Assembly (NCBI GenBank): GCA_030374765.1
Contig: JARGXX010000099.1
Location: 1,240,001-1,304,000 of the forward strand
DNA from: Agarophyton chilense
Lineage: Eukaryota; Rhodophyta; Florideophyceae; Gracilariales; Gracilariaceae
Direction of reading: 5' to 3'
DNA length: 64,000 nucleotides
The notes beneath the pieces are model-generated. The model was not told the DNA's origin, did not search any database, and saw nothing but the letters and a program-made list of their open reading frames with translations. Both the position numbers and the translations under genes were made by a program. Positions 11,481-22,072 of this stretch are shown here, piece after piece (position 1 is the first letter of the stretch; every line of letters begins with the position of its first letter).

Positions 11481-11698
11481 CCGAAGGAGAATGCGTTTAC
11501 GACATTCGTTAGACATAACTGCTATTAATTTATAACTCAAGAATACACTACGCTAATGCGTTACTCTTTCATGAGACACGAGAAACACAAAATTTCCTGT
11601 CCCAAGTGGGAATGTTGAAATATGACTGGCATGCATGCCAGACCTCGTTTACGTGATATTCCTGGTGTTTTACTCAATACCCAGATACTAGATATGGT

Positions 11699-12466
11699 CT
11701 ACGAATGTTCACTGCCGGTTGAGGCGTCCGCGGTAGAGGGACGATGAAACTCTTCAATTCTTTGAGCGAGATCGCCTTCTTCAGTGACAGACTTGTGAAT
11801 GTCATCTGGTAGACTGTCAATAACTTGTTTCGCAGCGGGGGAAATGAAAGAACTTCCAGGACCTCTGAACCCAGCTAGAGAATTGAGAAGAACGGCAAAT
11901 AGAGAAACCAAGAATCCCATGGAAAATCTCACATATGAATACATCTGTGCCTCACAAGTTCCCTTAACTTGACCCTCTCGTTTGTTCATAGTTGTAGATA
12001 TCCTTGAAATGACACGACGACTAATCCGCACCGAACGATGTACCAAACTATCACTGTCCCCCTTTTCAAGACCTGCTCTGTTTTCCAAAGCCTGGAGAGC
12101 AGAAGCATACAACATACGCAGAAAGGCAATCAAGCTTTTTGCAAAGGCACATGACGCGGAAGCCAATTCCTTCCCTTCGTCGGTTGCAAGTGCATCTTTA
12201 GCAGCCACTACTGCCCCATCCAGGCCACCAAGAACTTTTCGTGTGTGAGAAACACTACTCGACAAGGCAGGGCGAAATTCTGAAGGCACTTTTTGGTCCA
12301 CCTTTCGAACGAGAGGGCTTGAAGCTGCTCTTTCAAAAAGAGAAACTAATGGACCTGGTTTCTTTTGGACTCTCGAAGATTCTATTTCGGATGAAAGAGC
12401 CTCGCTCTGCGGAACAGGTGGCTCCTGAACGACAGGAGCTGAATCCACATTGTCGCTGGGCGCCAT
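11699..12466 (-). CDS. Uncharacterised 255-residue protein with one hydrophobic segment
   Basis: Not assigned to a family. The N-terminal ~50 residues are Pro/Ser/Glu-rich and probably disordered. A helical Ala/Ser/Val-rich middle follows (PLVRKVDQKVPSEFRPAL, then VVAAKDAL). A hydrophobic stretch at about 185-207 (FSMGFLVSLFAVLLNSLAGF) could be a membrane or hairpin anchor, and the tail is acidic. The amphipathic middle plus hydrophobic segment loosely recalls lipid-droplet surface proteins, but no diagnostic motif supports that. The longest frame starts at a TTG; the ATG at 12466 is used. It ends 218 bp beyond NOT1 in convergent orientation. Confidence 0.65.
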   Translation of the reverse strand: MAPSDNVDSAPVVQEPPVPQSEALSSEIESSRVQKKPGPLVSLFERAASSPLVRKVDQKVPSEFRPALSSSVSHTRKVLGGLDGAVVAAKDALATDEGKELASASCAFAKSLIAFLRMLYASALQALENRAGLEKGDSDSLVHRSVRISRRVISRISTTMNKREGQVKGTCEAQMYSYVRFSMGFLVSLFAVLLNSLAGFRGPGSSFISPAAKQVIDSLPDDIHKSVTEEGDLAQRIEEFHRPSTADASTGSEHS

Positions 12467-12970
12467 TGTCCTTGGCAACTTTCGAAATTCAATGTATTTG
12501 ATAAGCTGATGGTATTAGGAGAAAGGATACTGTTGGTGAAAGGTGAAAGGAACAAGCTTTGGAAGGTGAACTTTGACCCCTCCGATTTTATAGTAATGCT
12601 AGTCGAGGCGCAATCGTAGTCTTTGTCAGGCATGCTGGGAGCATGTTCCGGTTTGTGTAAGGGGTGGTACAGCAATGACTCCAGCACGTTGGGGAACCAA
12701 CGTACTGTACACTTTGTTTTGAATCCGTGAATGTTTCGCCGCAAGAGCAAAACCTCAATATTTTTTGCCGTCACAGGTGGAGAGATGCCCTTTTTGCAGC
12801 ATGAGCCTCGAATCTACGAAGGGTACTGCATACTACGAGGGCTAGCTAGATTCTCTCCACATCGATTATTACCTCGAACATGCTTGTGGCTGGCCAACTA
12901 CCTAAGGTAGCGAAAATAACTCCCACATCTGCTCTCTAGCATCCTGGCTACTCTCTTCCCGGAAGTAGCC
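12467..12970. other. Intergenic, divergent upstream region
   Basis: About 500 bp between the 255-residue protein gene (-) and the Cys-rich frame (+). No repeat, RNA gene or recognisable promoter element was found. I looked for a signal-peptide exon for the downstream Cys-rich protein and found none with consistent splice sites. Confidence 0.35.
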
Positions 12971-13297
12971 ATGGGACGTGTGTATTTACATGGTACAATC
13001 ACGTATCCAGCTCACAAGAATCAATCATGCGCCCGGGTCTGTATCGGAAAAAGAGATTCTAAGAAATGTGTTGAAAAGCCGATCTGTGCTACTGGAATCA
13101 ACACCACTCGTGCGAAAGCGTGTGTGGACTCGTGTAATTGCGCATGTAAAGCAGTTCTACACGCTCCAATCGCTAAAAATGTTTTCAAGTGGCTCGCTAG
13201 CATCATGAGCTCGGGAGAATGCCGCGATATGTGTGTTTCTGCATGTAGACAACCTGGGCGAGTACAGAAAAGCGAATTTTCGGGATTCCTGAGATGA
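12971..13297 (+). CDS. Putative small cysteine-rich protein
   Basis: A 108-residue frame starting at an ATG after GTAGCC. It holds eleven cysteines arranged partly as repeated C-x3-C units: CARVC, CVDSC followed by NCAC, and CRDMC followed by VSAC. Such regular spacing is unusual by chance and suggests a disulphide- or metal-stabilised fold. No signal peptide is visible and no family is recognised. It overlaps another short frame on the same strand, so the coding call rests on the Cys pattern alone. A spliced upstream exon supplying a signal peptide is possible. Confidence 0.4.
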   Translation: MGRVYLHGTITYPAHKNQSCARVCIGKRDSKKCVEKPICATGINTTRAKACVDSCNCACKAVLHAPIAKNVFKWLASIMSSGECRDMCVSACRQPGRVQKSEFSGFLR

Positions 13298-13655
13298 CAG
13301 AATCGCGCCAGGCAGAGCCAATTAACCTGCACAACTTCTTCACTCAACGACTCACTAGGTCTCGCACATGTGATTGATACTCATTGGTGTACACACCGAT
13401 TTGAAGCGTAGTTTCAGTGCAAGGTAACCTCAAGACCGCAGGTATCAATCGTACTCGGCACGCTAGACACAGCAAGACTACTCGAACGTTTTATTTTTTT
13501 ACCGATAAAATGATCCCTTGCAAACGACAAGAGCGCTCTTCCAGTCTTCGAATCCTGTTAGTTGTGTTAGTATTGCTTGAAGATTGTTAGGGAATGTCTT
13601 GGAAGAGTCGGCTTGTTAAAATAAGTTCACTTGTTTCATTGCGAGATCGTACTAT
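13298..13655. other. Intergenic
   Basis: About 360 bp between the Cys-rich frame and the 3' end of the FMP27-like gene. No feature recognised beyond a short AT-rich stretch around 13490-13510. Confidence 0.4.
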
Positions 13656-16600
13656 TCATTCCATGTCGTCCATGATATTAGACTTGCGCCGAATCCTATG
13701 AAGAAATCGGCGGGGTGCTTCCTCATCAACGGTTGATTTGCTCCTCCCAGAGTTTCCAACACCTCGCTCTCCGCGCATCATTGCTCTGAAACCTCCTGAG
13801 CTGCTTGGTATGCCGCTTTCCGCACTGCTGTCACTTCCATGACCTATCGAGCCCTGACTAGTTCTAGAACCGTAATGACCACTCAGACCCTTCCTTGAGT
13901 CTCCTTTAGACCTGTTCCCGTATAAAGCTGCCAGAACTTCTTCGCGGCGGATTCCTTCTTCTCCTGATATATCGGCCACAGCGGCGTCAATGGCCTCTTC
14001 CCTTTCTTCATCCTCCATATCTGACGACAATTCATCGATGTTCGGGTCACCTCGCTGAACCTCTTCATCCCGTGGATGTTCTACATTTTGTGCATCTGCT
14101 GGTGAGCTTGAGTTTGGCAGTCGACTCACAATGCTTCCCATCACGCTATCAGCTCCCCGGACCAATCGTCTACGAGCCCTGCTGTATCCCGGTAATAACT
14201 TGATTTTTGCAAGATTAGAAACACCTCTCTTCGCGAAAGTCATGACCAAATCCTTCCGAAGCTGTACAGAGAAATCCTTCCATGTCCATATTTGGCTAGA
14301 GTAACTGAAACTGGGAGTCGTTACAAAAAGGTCAAAAAAGTCAAGAACTCCACGAGCTGTCGTTTCCTTGTTTTTGTACGAAGCCGTGAGTTCAAACGCG
14401 TCAATGAAAACATATTTAAACAAAACACTTGATTCTCCTCTTTTCGCCATCTGACTCACGTCGTCCATGTTCGCATTCACGTTGAACAACCCACTGCTCT
14501 GCGGATTTCCAGTTTTCCGTCCATTAGTTACTTCTACAGATGCCAGGTGGGTGCCTGCAGCTCCATTACTTGATTTTGTATTCGCTTTTGATGTTGACAA
14601 ACTTCCTGACTCATCAGGCGAACCCCTTAACCCATTTGCTGTACCTTCTGTTTTCAAGCGATTGGAAAACAGAAAGTTTGATACGCTGGCGTACAATTTC
14701 CTGGTGATCGCAGCTGTCATTGGAGCAACCTGGATAGTAAGGAGCTCGTAGATCGGTATTCCCCCAACTCGATCTTCTTGAGTAGAATACCATCGAAACG
14801 CAACTGGTGCACCATCCGAGGCCTTGATTCTGCTTTGCCTTCCTATCGATCCTCCAGGTCCAAGTCTTGTGCCGGTGGTCGCTGGTTCAAGTATGCCTTG
14901 GAAATAACTGCTTCTCATTTTGTTCTTTGCATTGATATGACCGAAAGTCATTTCCGTAGAACTCCCTCGCCCCACATAGAACGTATGCCGAAACAAGAGG
15001 TCGTCTAGCGTGATCTCTACAAAAGGGTCTTCGCTCTCCTTGTTCAATTCCTTATGAAGTTCTCTCAGTTCCCATGAACATTTGTCGAAAGAATACGACA
15101 CATACATCGTAGGGTACAAGACATCAGTGGAACTTGCCCGTTGATCTTGGCGCATGAAGGTAGCTACCGCCTTAGCCTTCGCCTTATATCTATGCAAGGT
15201 ATCCGAAAACCGAGTTTCATCCGGAAGCATTAAAGCGTTGACAAGATCATGCTGGAATGTATCCGCAGCATACATACATTGCTTCGTTATATTGTTCAAT
15301 CGCCTCATGAAATCATTAAGATCCTCTGAGGAAACCTTACCATCCGCCAACTGAAGTTTGTAACGGAGATTATCGAGTTCCTCATTAACAATTTCTGAAG
15401 ACCTCATACTTTGCATCAATACCTTGCGTACAACATCTGTTGCAGCATGAAATTCTTCGGCGTTTGTAGATAGACTTATATCTGGAATGTTGATGAATAA
15501 CAAGGATGGTCGCAGTATATGATCACCTTGCTCATCTCCAGAATCTCTCGCAATGCTGGTAGAAGAGATGAACATCAAATCCATGCATATCGGACTGGTC
15601 GTGAGGAGAGCTATTTTCCCAGAGTCGGCACTGTCCGTATATATCCAGGATTCTTGACTAAAATCAAAATGACCACAGGCTCTACCTCTCGTGAACAGGT
15701 TGGCCTCATCCAAATGAACTCGATACTCTCGATCCCTCCAAGTTTCATTTCTCTCGCCAAGCTGCATGTTCTTTTGCATCTTCTTTTCAACAAGCCCCAG
15801 CCTCACGGCTTTCGAAGTAAGGAAAACTATCCCACAGGTTTCGGGGGAACCAAACCCAACCTGACAATCACAGATGAAGAGCTGAAATTTAGGTTTCGTT
15901 TGAAGCACCTCAAATGCTCGCCCTTGTGGCTTACTTTCTGATATCGGATCTTTACAATTCAATTTTGGCTCCTCTGGTTTTTGCGACTTTCTCTTCGATG
16001 AAAGAATGTCGATCATGCTCCCGACAAGATTCCTCGAAGCAGCAGCCTTCGGTCTAGAAAGTGCCGCCACTGGAGGTGACAGAGGATCATACCTTGGCAT
16101 GGAAATTGATTCTGAACTTTTTTGCGTTGGTGATGCTGGACTTCTGTCTTTGTCTTCACTGCTGGCATCCTTCACATGAACTTCCGATTTACAGACGGCC
16201 TCGTCCACGTCCAGACGATTACTTTTCTCTTCATCTTTAACATGCTTTGACGACAACGCCCTTATGCTTAAGTCAGGAATATCTTCCCCCAAGTCTCCTA
16301 ATAAATCTGCAACTTTGGCCGTTCTTACAGAATCTTTATAAGAGCCAGGCTTCTTTTGTTGTGCCGGGTTCATTCCCCTTTTCCCTGCTCTATTTCCATC
16401 CGGTAGCACTTCCCCGAGTTTCGTTTTCGGCCCTTTCATGCAAAACACCTTCTCCTCGAAAGCGGGAGGCCAAGCAAACAAAGAGGTTCTGCGAACGGGT
16501 GACCAAACCAAGCGCACCCGCTCGACCAAGAGGCGTTTGTCGTACTGGACCTTGTCAAGCTTCTTCCCACGTTGCAAAGGGTGGTTGTTTGAAAATGTGT

Positions 16601-19600
16601 AGAATGGTGACTTCTCGAGGTCATCACTTCCAAATCCAGAAGATGGTTGACCACTGATCTCAGAACTTGATGCAGTTACAATGTTCTGGAGTTCGTCTTT
16701 GAGATCATCAGACAACTTTATCTTGTCCACAGTAAAGAGCTTTCCCATGTTTCCAGCATCCACAGCGAAATCAAGACCAGGAACTCGAATGCTACAGTAT
16801 ATGTTAGAAATGTTAAATCTTCGTCTTGTCAATCTCGATTCTCTCATTAATTCTCCGTTCTCCAGTTTAGTGAGAGAAGTTCTCTTCCGAAGTTCGCCGC
16901 TGAGAGTTTGTATGGATACAAATAGTCCATGACCAGGTTCAAGGTTGTTATACAACATTAAATTTAGATCCCGTGCATCAACTGTGACATCCAGCCCAAA
17001 CAAAGTGTTAGAAAGACCCGTTTCGCCTGGAGGCCTTCTCGAGGGTGCTCCTTTGCGGGGGGCTAGCCTGCATGAAATAGGCCTTTGAACGATGGTCTTG
17101 ATCACCTTCGTCAAAGTCGTAATCGCATCTGAATGGACCACAGAAGCACCCCAGGGAGCCCACGACGAGTCAGTGAAAATTCCGGTTACTTCGCCTCCAG
17201 TATGCATCGATACACCTTCTGTTTGGGGGTGTCGCACATGTGCATGAATTCCCAGAATTATACGTCTTGACTTGAACCCCGAGAAAGTATCATAATTTGG
17301 TATAGTGTGAAGTCCAGTTGTCCATGTGGTGAAGTGACCAAACCCATTGTCCACAGGAGACACAGGATGATTTGAAAACACTTCTGATATTGATCCTCTA
17401 CCAATTCCTGGTCCTCCTTTCGCAACTTCCTTTGGTGAAGGAAATGGGACTACATAGTGGTCTTGAGGATCACCACTATTGACGGATATCACTGGGTTCA
17501 GGCCAACCCGAACAAATTTGAATACAACTTCACTCTTTCTCTGTGGATCAAAAACTGACGGTCTTATATGCCAGTTGTGTAAAGTCCAACAGATTGGGTA
17601 AGGATCTCGTTCTGTAGCTTCCAATCTGGAGGCAAGCATCTCAAAGTTATCGGCTTCGACTTCAGTAAAATGTTTAGTCTTAGAATAAGGCGAAATAGAG
17701 CTCGTAAGATAGCCTTTGAGCTTTTTGGAAGTGATGCGCAACCTCCCATGCATATTAAAGCGGAGAGTATCGAACCATGGTACTCTTGGAGAAGGGTTCT
17801 TCCCTCCAGAAAAGAATCTTGCGACACCTCGGCCAAAATCAACAATGGCACCCATGTAGGATGGATTGTAACAACACTGAAGAGAGTCGATAACGAGATG
17901 AAGATCGGCATACGTCTTTGAAGGCCCAAGGCCTTTGACGATTTTCACGTTTCTCCTGCGCCCGATAGCCACGGTAGTCTCTGCAATGTAAGGGGGTAGA
18001 GTCGCCTGTACGGCCATGCCAAGAATGGAATTCTCAAAGCACATTCGATCTATCTCAGCAAATGTGTGTATGTAATCTCTCAACCTCAATTTAACACTCT
18101 GAGCCTCGCAGGCGATATTTCTGAACCCAATTGAATTCCATGCATCGGAATCATAATGCCTTATCTTGTTGTACTTCTTGGGGCCTAGCTCATAGTCATC
18201 CAGCATTTTTAGCCTACGAATGCTTTCCTTGCTCCCGTTCCGTCGAACTGCATCATCCATATGTATGGAGAATGAAAGTTGCGTTGCCTCAAAAGAAGCC
18301 ATAGGCGTGTTCTGCAATAATGGGAGGTGGCCATCGGCCAAAACTATTGGTGGAACAGCTTGTTGTAGATTTCTCACCCTCTCAATCCAAATTTTCGAAT
18401 CTTGCTGTTCGAGAGCATCACTACATCGCTGCGAAGTCCCAGCAATTTCAGCTCTTGCTATTTTGTGGAGCTGTTGGATCCGGGTCGCCATAATTTCTTG
18501 CCGGTTGAGTCTTTCACGGCTTTCATCTTGCATCAACGGCAATATCTTTGTCAAAAAGCCTCCTATTGGATGATCCTCAAAAATTACTTGCACTCCAAAA
18601 GCCTTAAAGTTTATATCTGGCAAAGGACGACGGCTGACTTTCTCAGACGAAAGACCGACGCGGGTTAGTTTTTCTTCCTGAGTGACCCTGATCGCAGCAC
18701 GTAGTCGGAGAATCCAGTCTTGTAAGAGAAACCCGAATTCAACGTCATGGTACAGAATTAAACATAAATTCGTGATATCTATGTCGATTCGCCGCTTTTC
18801 CAAACCTTTATGCATGGTATGAAGAGGTGAAGAAAGTCGTAACTCAGACCCGTATGCAAACTTGTTATCCTGCATCGTCACAACAACGTTGTGAACACAA
18901 AACGTTTCTGAGTCCAGTGCACAAGAGGGCAGTTTTCCAATGCTTATACCCATTTTAGGACCATCAGGGAACATCGCAACCATGTGAATATTGGATCCTG
19001 AAAGTTCCCAAGTCCGTAATTCTTCCAGGAGCTTTATTCTTTTTTGAGCCCTTTGTTCCTTGAGCTCCTTGTCTGATAACACAGATCTTCCCTTTTTCGT
19101 GTCGCTTTCCATTGGGTGTTCGTCGTCTTCAGAATCATCCAATTCGTGGGAATATCGATTAATTTTCAGCTTCTTTAATTCCTTAAACAAAGCTGGGAGG
19201 CATGCTAGTCCCGCTTGGGCATCCATGTCCCAATCGATTGAAGCAGATGTCAAACTAATCTTCTTTCCAACTTGAATCCCACGACTAATGTCAAACTTTG
19301 CTTCCTCGCATGAAAAGTTCGTAGTTTGATCCCATTGGCTCCAGTGCATTAAGCGCAGTTTTGTTGTAGAGCCCTTAAATCGCATAAAAGAAGAACCAAG
19401 AAGGTCAATTTGAGGCAAAAGCATTGTTTCACTCGATAGAACCAAAGCCAATGTGTCCCCATCGCCAATGGGCTCATGTCCAAGAATCGTAACAGTCCAA
19501 TGACGCATATCCGACATCATGCGCAAAGACCTTGGCTCTCCATCAGCTCCATATAGACTACTGGTACTGGATCGGCTGGCAACGCCCGAAGATGACTCAT

Positions 19601-21170
19601 CAGCACTCATGCTTGAAAAAGAATTCTGTCTTCTCAATGAGCTCCCAATGTACTCAAAAGCAAAACCACGCATGTCGTTCACGAGCTGTACAAGGCCAAC
19701 TGGTTCTAATGCCACGACTCCCCCATGCCCAGCAAAGTCAAGACGAATACCATGTCTTTTTGAACAGTTAACGTCAACAGCCGCTGTAACGTCTTCAATC
19801 CACATCAGAAACTCAGGTCTGGCGGCAACAATCTTCTCAATGTTTTCAACAGACTCAACGCGTCCTTCCTCGGCTTCGCAGTTCTCCGCATCGGAATTAA
19901 TTGGCTGCGTTTCGTACAGAGTATTTGAAAGTGCATCCACGGCGATAGAACCCGCACTGCACCCGCTCACCGAAATAGACGCGCGAGTCATTGGTTCATG
20001 GCGCTCGTCGGCGGCCTTTCCGAAAGCTTCTACTCGTATACTTTTGACGCGAACAAAAAACCCATTCTCCGGTCCGGCTGTTATTTTGTGCGCTTTCGTT
20101 GCGTAACCACCAACAGACATAGTGGAAAGCGGAATTGACGAGAACACCATGTCATCATGATCTTTCTGATTCGCAAGAGGAGTTATGATGCGAAGAGAAA
20201 GACCATGAATCGCACCGTTACCCTCCCAATACCTTAGAATTCCAGGCTTTCTTGGTTTCTTTGTTGCAGGAGCCGACGGTGGGAGCTTTGCGCGCAGAGT
20301 CCGGGAATACCCTGGGCAAAGTTCACCGTCAATATGGGAGACACTCGTTTCGAAAATCCCTGGTGCGTTCCATGATACATCGCGAGCTCTAATCGAAAGT
20401 CTTAAATCATCTAATATCGCAAGCCGCCTCGGTCGCAGAAGTGTGAACAACCGAGGATCAAGATATGCATTGATCTCAGTGCCCTTGCGTAACACAAGAG
20501 AGGCGTATATTGCTGGATAGGGAGATGCATCAGAAACTGGGCGCTTGCAGACGTTCACATACAACTCATTGACGGAGAGCGAATACTGACTGCCAAAAAC
20601 TCCAAATGCTCCGCCCTCTAACACAAACTGTTCAGCTTTCAGCTCCCAAGACCCTCCATCTTTCCAGACACGTACCTTATCTACTCGTATCCGTAAACCA
20701 CGGACAATAAAGGCAAGCACACGAGTGAGAACATTGCGAAGAAGTGTCGACCAGTAACCTCTGTCCATCGCAGCTACACCGAGAGAGAAAAACCTGAAAA
20801 GGGCGAGCCACCGGCGACTAAGACGAGGGGTCGGCCGAAGCGACGGACGCATTCGCATGTAAAAACGCTCCGCAGATATATCCAACCATGGTCCCCTACA
20901 ACCGCTGATTAGAAAACCAATGAAGCGAGTGGTGATGCGCACCTCACAACCATGTGGAAACCGGCGAGCACCAGGGCGGGCATACACTATGATTGTAAAG
21001 AACCTGAGGAGAACGCCATAACCTTTGCGACGAAGAATGACAGTGATAATGAACAGAAGCAATAGAATGAAAACAGTGGACAAAGAAAGACCGCCTAGCC
21101 ATTGAGCAAGACGAAAGAAAATTCGATAAGTCCGCTGGTCAGCAGACGTCGCCGCGAAGGCAAAGCGCAT
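13656..21170 (-). CDS. FMP27: Bridge-like lipid transfer protein, FMP27/BLTP2/SABRE/Hobbit family
   Basis: A very long RBG-repeat protein expected to form a hydrophobic groove that carries phospholipids between the ER and another membrane, usually the plasma membrane. 2504 residues, single exon. An N-terminal membrane helix at about 22-48 (STVFILLLLFIITVIL) anchors it, followed by long beta-rich sequence. Family landmarks: a GFWDK-type segment near residue 1128 (PWFDTLRFNMHGRL), the WPPW-type region near 1569 (FAWPPAFEEKVFCMKGP), the SW-type segment near 1838 (FSQESWIYTD), and the C-terminal FMP27/Apt1-like segment with IWTWKDFSVQLRKDL. The last 150 residues are Ser/Glu-rich and basic, probably disordered. 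Length fits the family (2000-2600). Diverges from EMC1, another ER-membrane gene, though linkage may be chance. Confidence 0.92.
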   Translation of the reverse strand: MRFAFAATSADQRTYRIFFRLAQWLGGLSLSTVFILLLLFIITVILRRKGYGVLLRFFTIIVYARPGARRFPHGCEVRITTRFIGFLISGCRGPWLDISAERFYMRMRPSLRPTPRLSRRWLALFRFFSLGVAAMDRGYWSTLLRNVLTRVLAFIVRGLRIRVDKVRVWKDGGSWELKAEQFVLEGGAFGVFGSQYSLSVNELYVNVCKRPVSDASPYPAIYASLVLRKGTEINAYLDPRLFTLLRPRRLAILDDLRLSIRARDVSWNAPGIFETSVSHIDGELCPGYSRTLRAKLPPSAPATKKPRKPGILRYWEGNGAIHGLSLRIITPLANQKDHDDMVFSSIPLSTMSVGGYATKAHKITAGPENGFFVRVKSIRVEAFGKAADERHEPMTRASISVSGCSAGSIAVDALSNTLYETQPINSDAENCEAEEGRVESVENIEKIVAARPEFLMWIEDVTAAVDVNCSKRHGIRLDFAGHGGVVALEPVGLVQLVNDMRGFAFEYIGSSLRRQNSFSSMSADESSSGVASRSSTSSLYGADGEPRSLRMMSDMRHWTVTILGHEPIGDGDTLALVLSSETMLLPQIDLLGSSFMRFKGSTTKLRLMHWSQWDQTTNFSCEEAKFDISRGIQVGKKISLTSASIDWDMDAQAGLACLPALFKELKKLKINRYSHELDDSEDDEHPMESDTKKGRSVLSDKELKEQRAQKRIKLLEELRTWELSGSNIHMVAMFPDGPKMGISIGKLPSCALDSETFCVHNVVVTMQDNKFAYGSELRLSSPLHTMHKGLEKRRIDIDITNLCLILYHDVEFGFLLQDWILRLRAAIRVTQEEKLTRVGLSSEKVSRRPLPDINFKAFGVQVIFEDHPIGGFLTKILPLMQDESRERLNRQEIMATRIQQLHKIARAEIAGTSQRCSDALEQQDSKIWIERVRNLQQAVPPIVLADGHLPLLQNTPMASFEATQLSFSIHMDDAVRRNGSKESIRRLKMLDDYELGPKKYNKIRHYDSDAWNSIGFRNIACEAQSVKLRLRDYIHTFAEIDRMCFENSILGMAVQATLPPYIAETTVAIGRRRNVKIVKGLGPSKTYADLHLVIDSLQCCYNPSYMGAIVDFGRGVARFFSGGKNPSPRVPWFDTLRFNMHGRLRITSKKLKGYLTSSISPYSKTKHFTEVEADNFEMLASRLEATERDPYPICWTLHNWHIRPSVFDPQRKSEVVFKFVRVGLNPVISVNSGDPQDHYVVPFPSPKEVAKGGPGIGRGSISEVFSNHPVSPVDNGFGHFTTWTTGLHTIPNYDTFSGFKSRRIILGIHAHVRHPQTEGVSMHTGGEVTGIFTDSSWAPWGASVVHSDAITTLTKVIKTIVQRPISCRLAPRKGAPSRRPPGETGLSNTLFGLDVTVDARDLNLMLYNNLEPGHGLFVSIQTLSGELRKRTSLTKLENGELMRESRLTRRRFNISNIYCSIRVPGLDFAVDAGNMGKLFTVDKIKLSDDLKDELQNIVTASSSEISGQPSSGFGSDDLEKSPFYTFSNNHPLQRGKKLDKVQYDKRLLVERVRLVWSPVRRTSLFAWPPAFEEKVFCMKGPKTKLGEVLPDGNRAGKRGMNPAQQKKPGSYKDSVRTAKVADLLGDLGEDIPDLSIRALSSKHVKDEEKSNRLDVDEAVCKSEVHVKDASSEDKDRSPASPTQKSSESISMPRYDPLSPPVAALSRPKAAASRNLVGSMIDILSSKRKSQKPEEPKLNCKDPISESKPQGRAFEVLQTKPKFQLFICDCQVGFGSPETCGIVFLTSKAVRLGLVEKKMQKNMQLGERNETWRDREYRVHLDEANLFTRGRACGHFDFSQESWIYTDSADSGKIALLTTSPICMDLMFISSTSIARDSGDEQGDHILRPSLLFINIPDISLSTNAEEFHAATDVVRKVLMQSMRSSEIVNEELDNLRYKLQLADGKVSSEDLNDFMRRLNNITKQCMYAADTFQHDLVNALMLPDETRFSDTLHRYKAKAKAVATFMRQDQRASSTDVLYPTMYVSYSFDKCSWELRELHKELNKESEDPFVEITLDDLLFRHTFYVGRGSSTEMTFGHINAKNKMRSSYFQGILEPATTGTRLGPGGSIGRQSRIKASDGAPVAFRWYSTQEDRVGGIPIYELLTIQVAPMTAAITRKLYASVSNFLFSNRLKTEGTANGLRGSPDESGSLSTSKANTKSSNGAAGTHLASVEVTNGRKTGNPQSSGLFNVNANMDDVSQMAKRGESSVLFKYVFIDAFELTASYKNKETTARGVLDFFDLFVTTPSFSYSSQIWTWKDFSVQLRKDLVMTFAKRGVSNLAKIKLLPGYSRARRRLVRGADSVMGSIVSRLPNSSSPADAQNVEHPRDEEVQRGDPNIDELSSDMEDEEREEAIDAAVADISGEEGIRREEVLAALYGNRSKGDSRKGLSGHYGSRTSQGSIGHGSDSSAESGIPSSSGGFRAMMRGERGVGNSGRSKSTVDEEAPRRFLHRIRRKSNIMDDME

Positions 21171-22072
21171 GTTGAGCGGTGTCTAGCCAATTGAGGGCAT
21201 GACACTTCGGAATTGTTGAAGAACGATATGCTTGACACCGTCAACAGCTTCTGGGTACGCGCAAAAACAGGCGTCGTATTCGAGGCTCACAAGAGAACAA
21301 ATCGTTTCCTACAGGACCCGAGCTACGCTCGTCGATGAAAAGGCACAACCTTCAAGCCTTCAAAGAAGAACGGAAGTTGTTTATATACAACTGCGCTCGT
21401 TCGTAAAGCACATGAAAGCGCTCGCGCCGATGGTGCGGAGGGAATATGGGTGACTTTCGAGGTGGTGCACAAAGTAAGCCTCTTCCGATGAATGGGTATG
21501 TGTGGGTTTGTTGCAGGCCCGAAGACAGGAGCCGAACGGTCCTCTCCGTACAGTACGAAAACATGGAATTTAAAAAGTTTATTGTAGGTGCCTCTGGAAG
21601 GTGGACTGGTGCCACGAACCATATGCTGTGAGAGTTGCCTTCTCACACCATGTTCTTTGTCCCATTGCAATGCTAAGCCTCTCCACTACAGATATCAAGA
21701 CAATTGAAGAGGAAGATGCAGATCAACGGATGGGGTCGAACCTGGGCACATGATTCGCCGATTCATATGCCTTTTCAGTACTTAGGATACTAAATACGCC
21801 TTTTTCTCACAGCTGTACTAAGCTGTACTAGATTCGATTTCCAGCACTTGTGGAAAAAGACCGTAGATTAGAGTTATCCTCATTTCCATTGTGGAACGTT
21901 ATCCTGGTTTCGAACGGTACAGATCGTCTGTCATTCCAGAACCTATTTACTCCAGATATCGGTTTCCATCTTCGTGTGCTCAATGCCACGGTGATGATTC
22001 ATTGCACCACCATTATCACTGCCTCACGAAAAACTGAAAGCATCACAGGGCACAAGCTTTACGCAAGTTCAG
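21171..22072. other. Shared upstream region of FMP27-like and EMC1 genes
   Basis: About 900 bp between divergently read genes. Several short frames of 60-115 codons exist on both strands but none resembles a known protein. A short direct repeat of AGCTGTACTA occurs near 21811-21832. No RNA gene recognised. Confidence 0.4.

Noticed and set aside
21721-21750. tRNA B-box-like GGGGTCGAACCTGGG
   Set aside because: No matching A box, acceptor stem or cloverleaf could be built around it.
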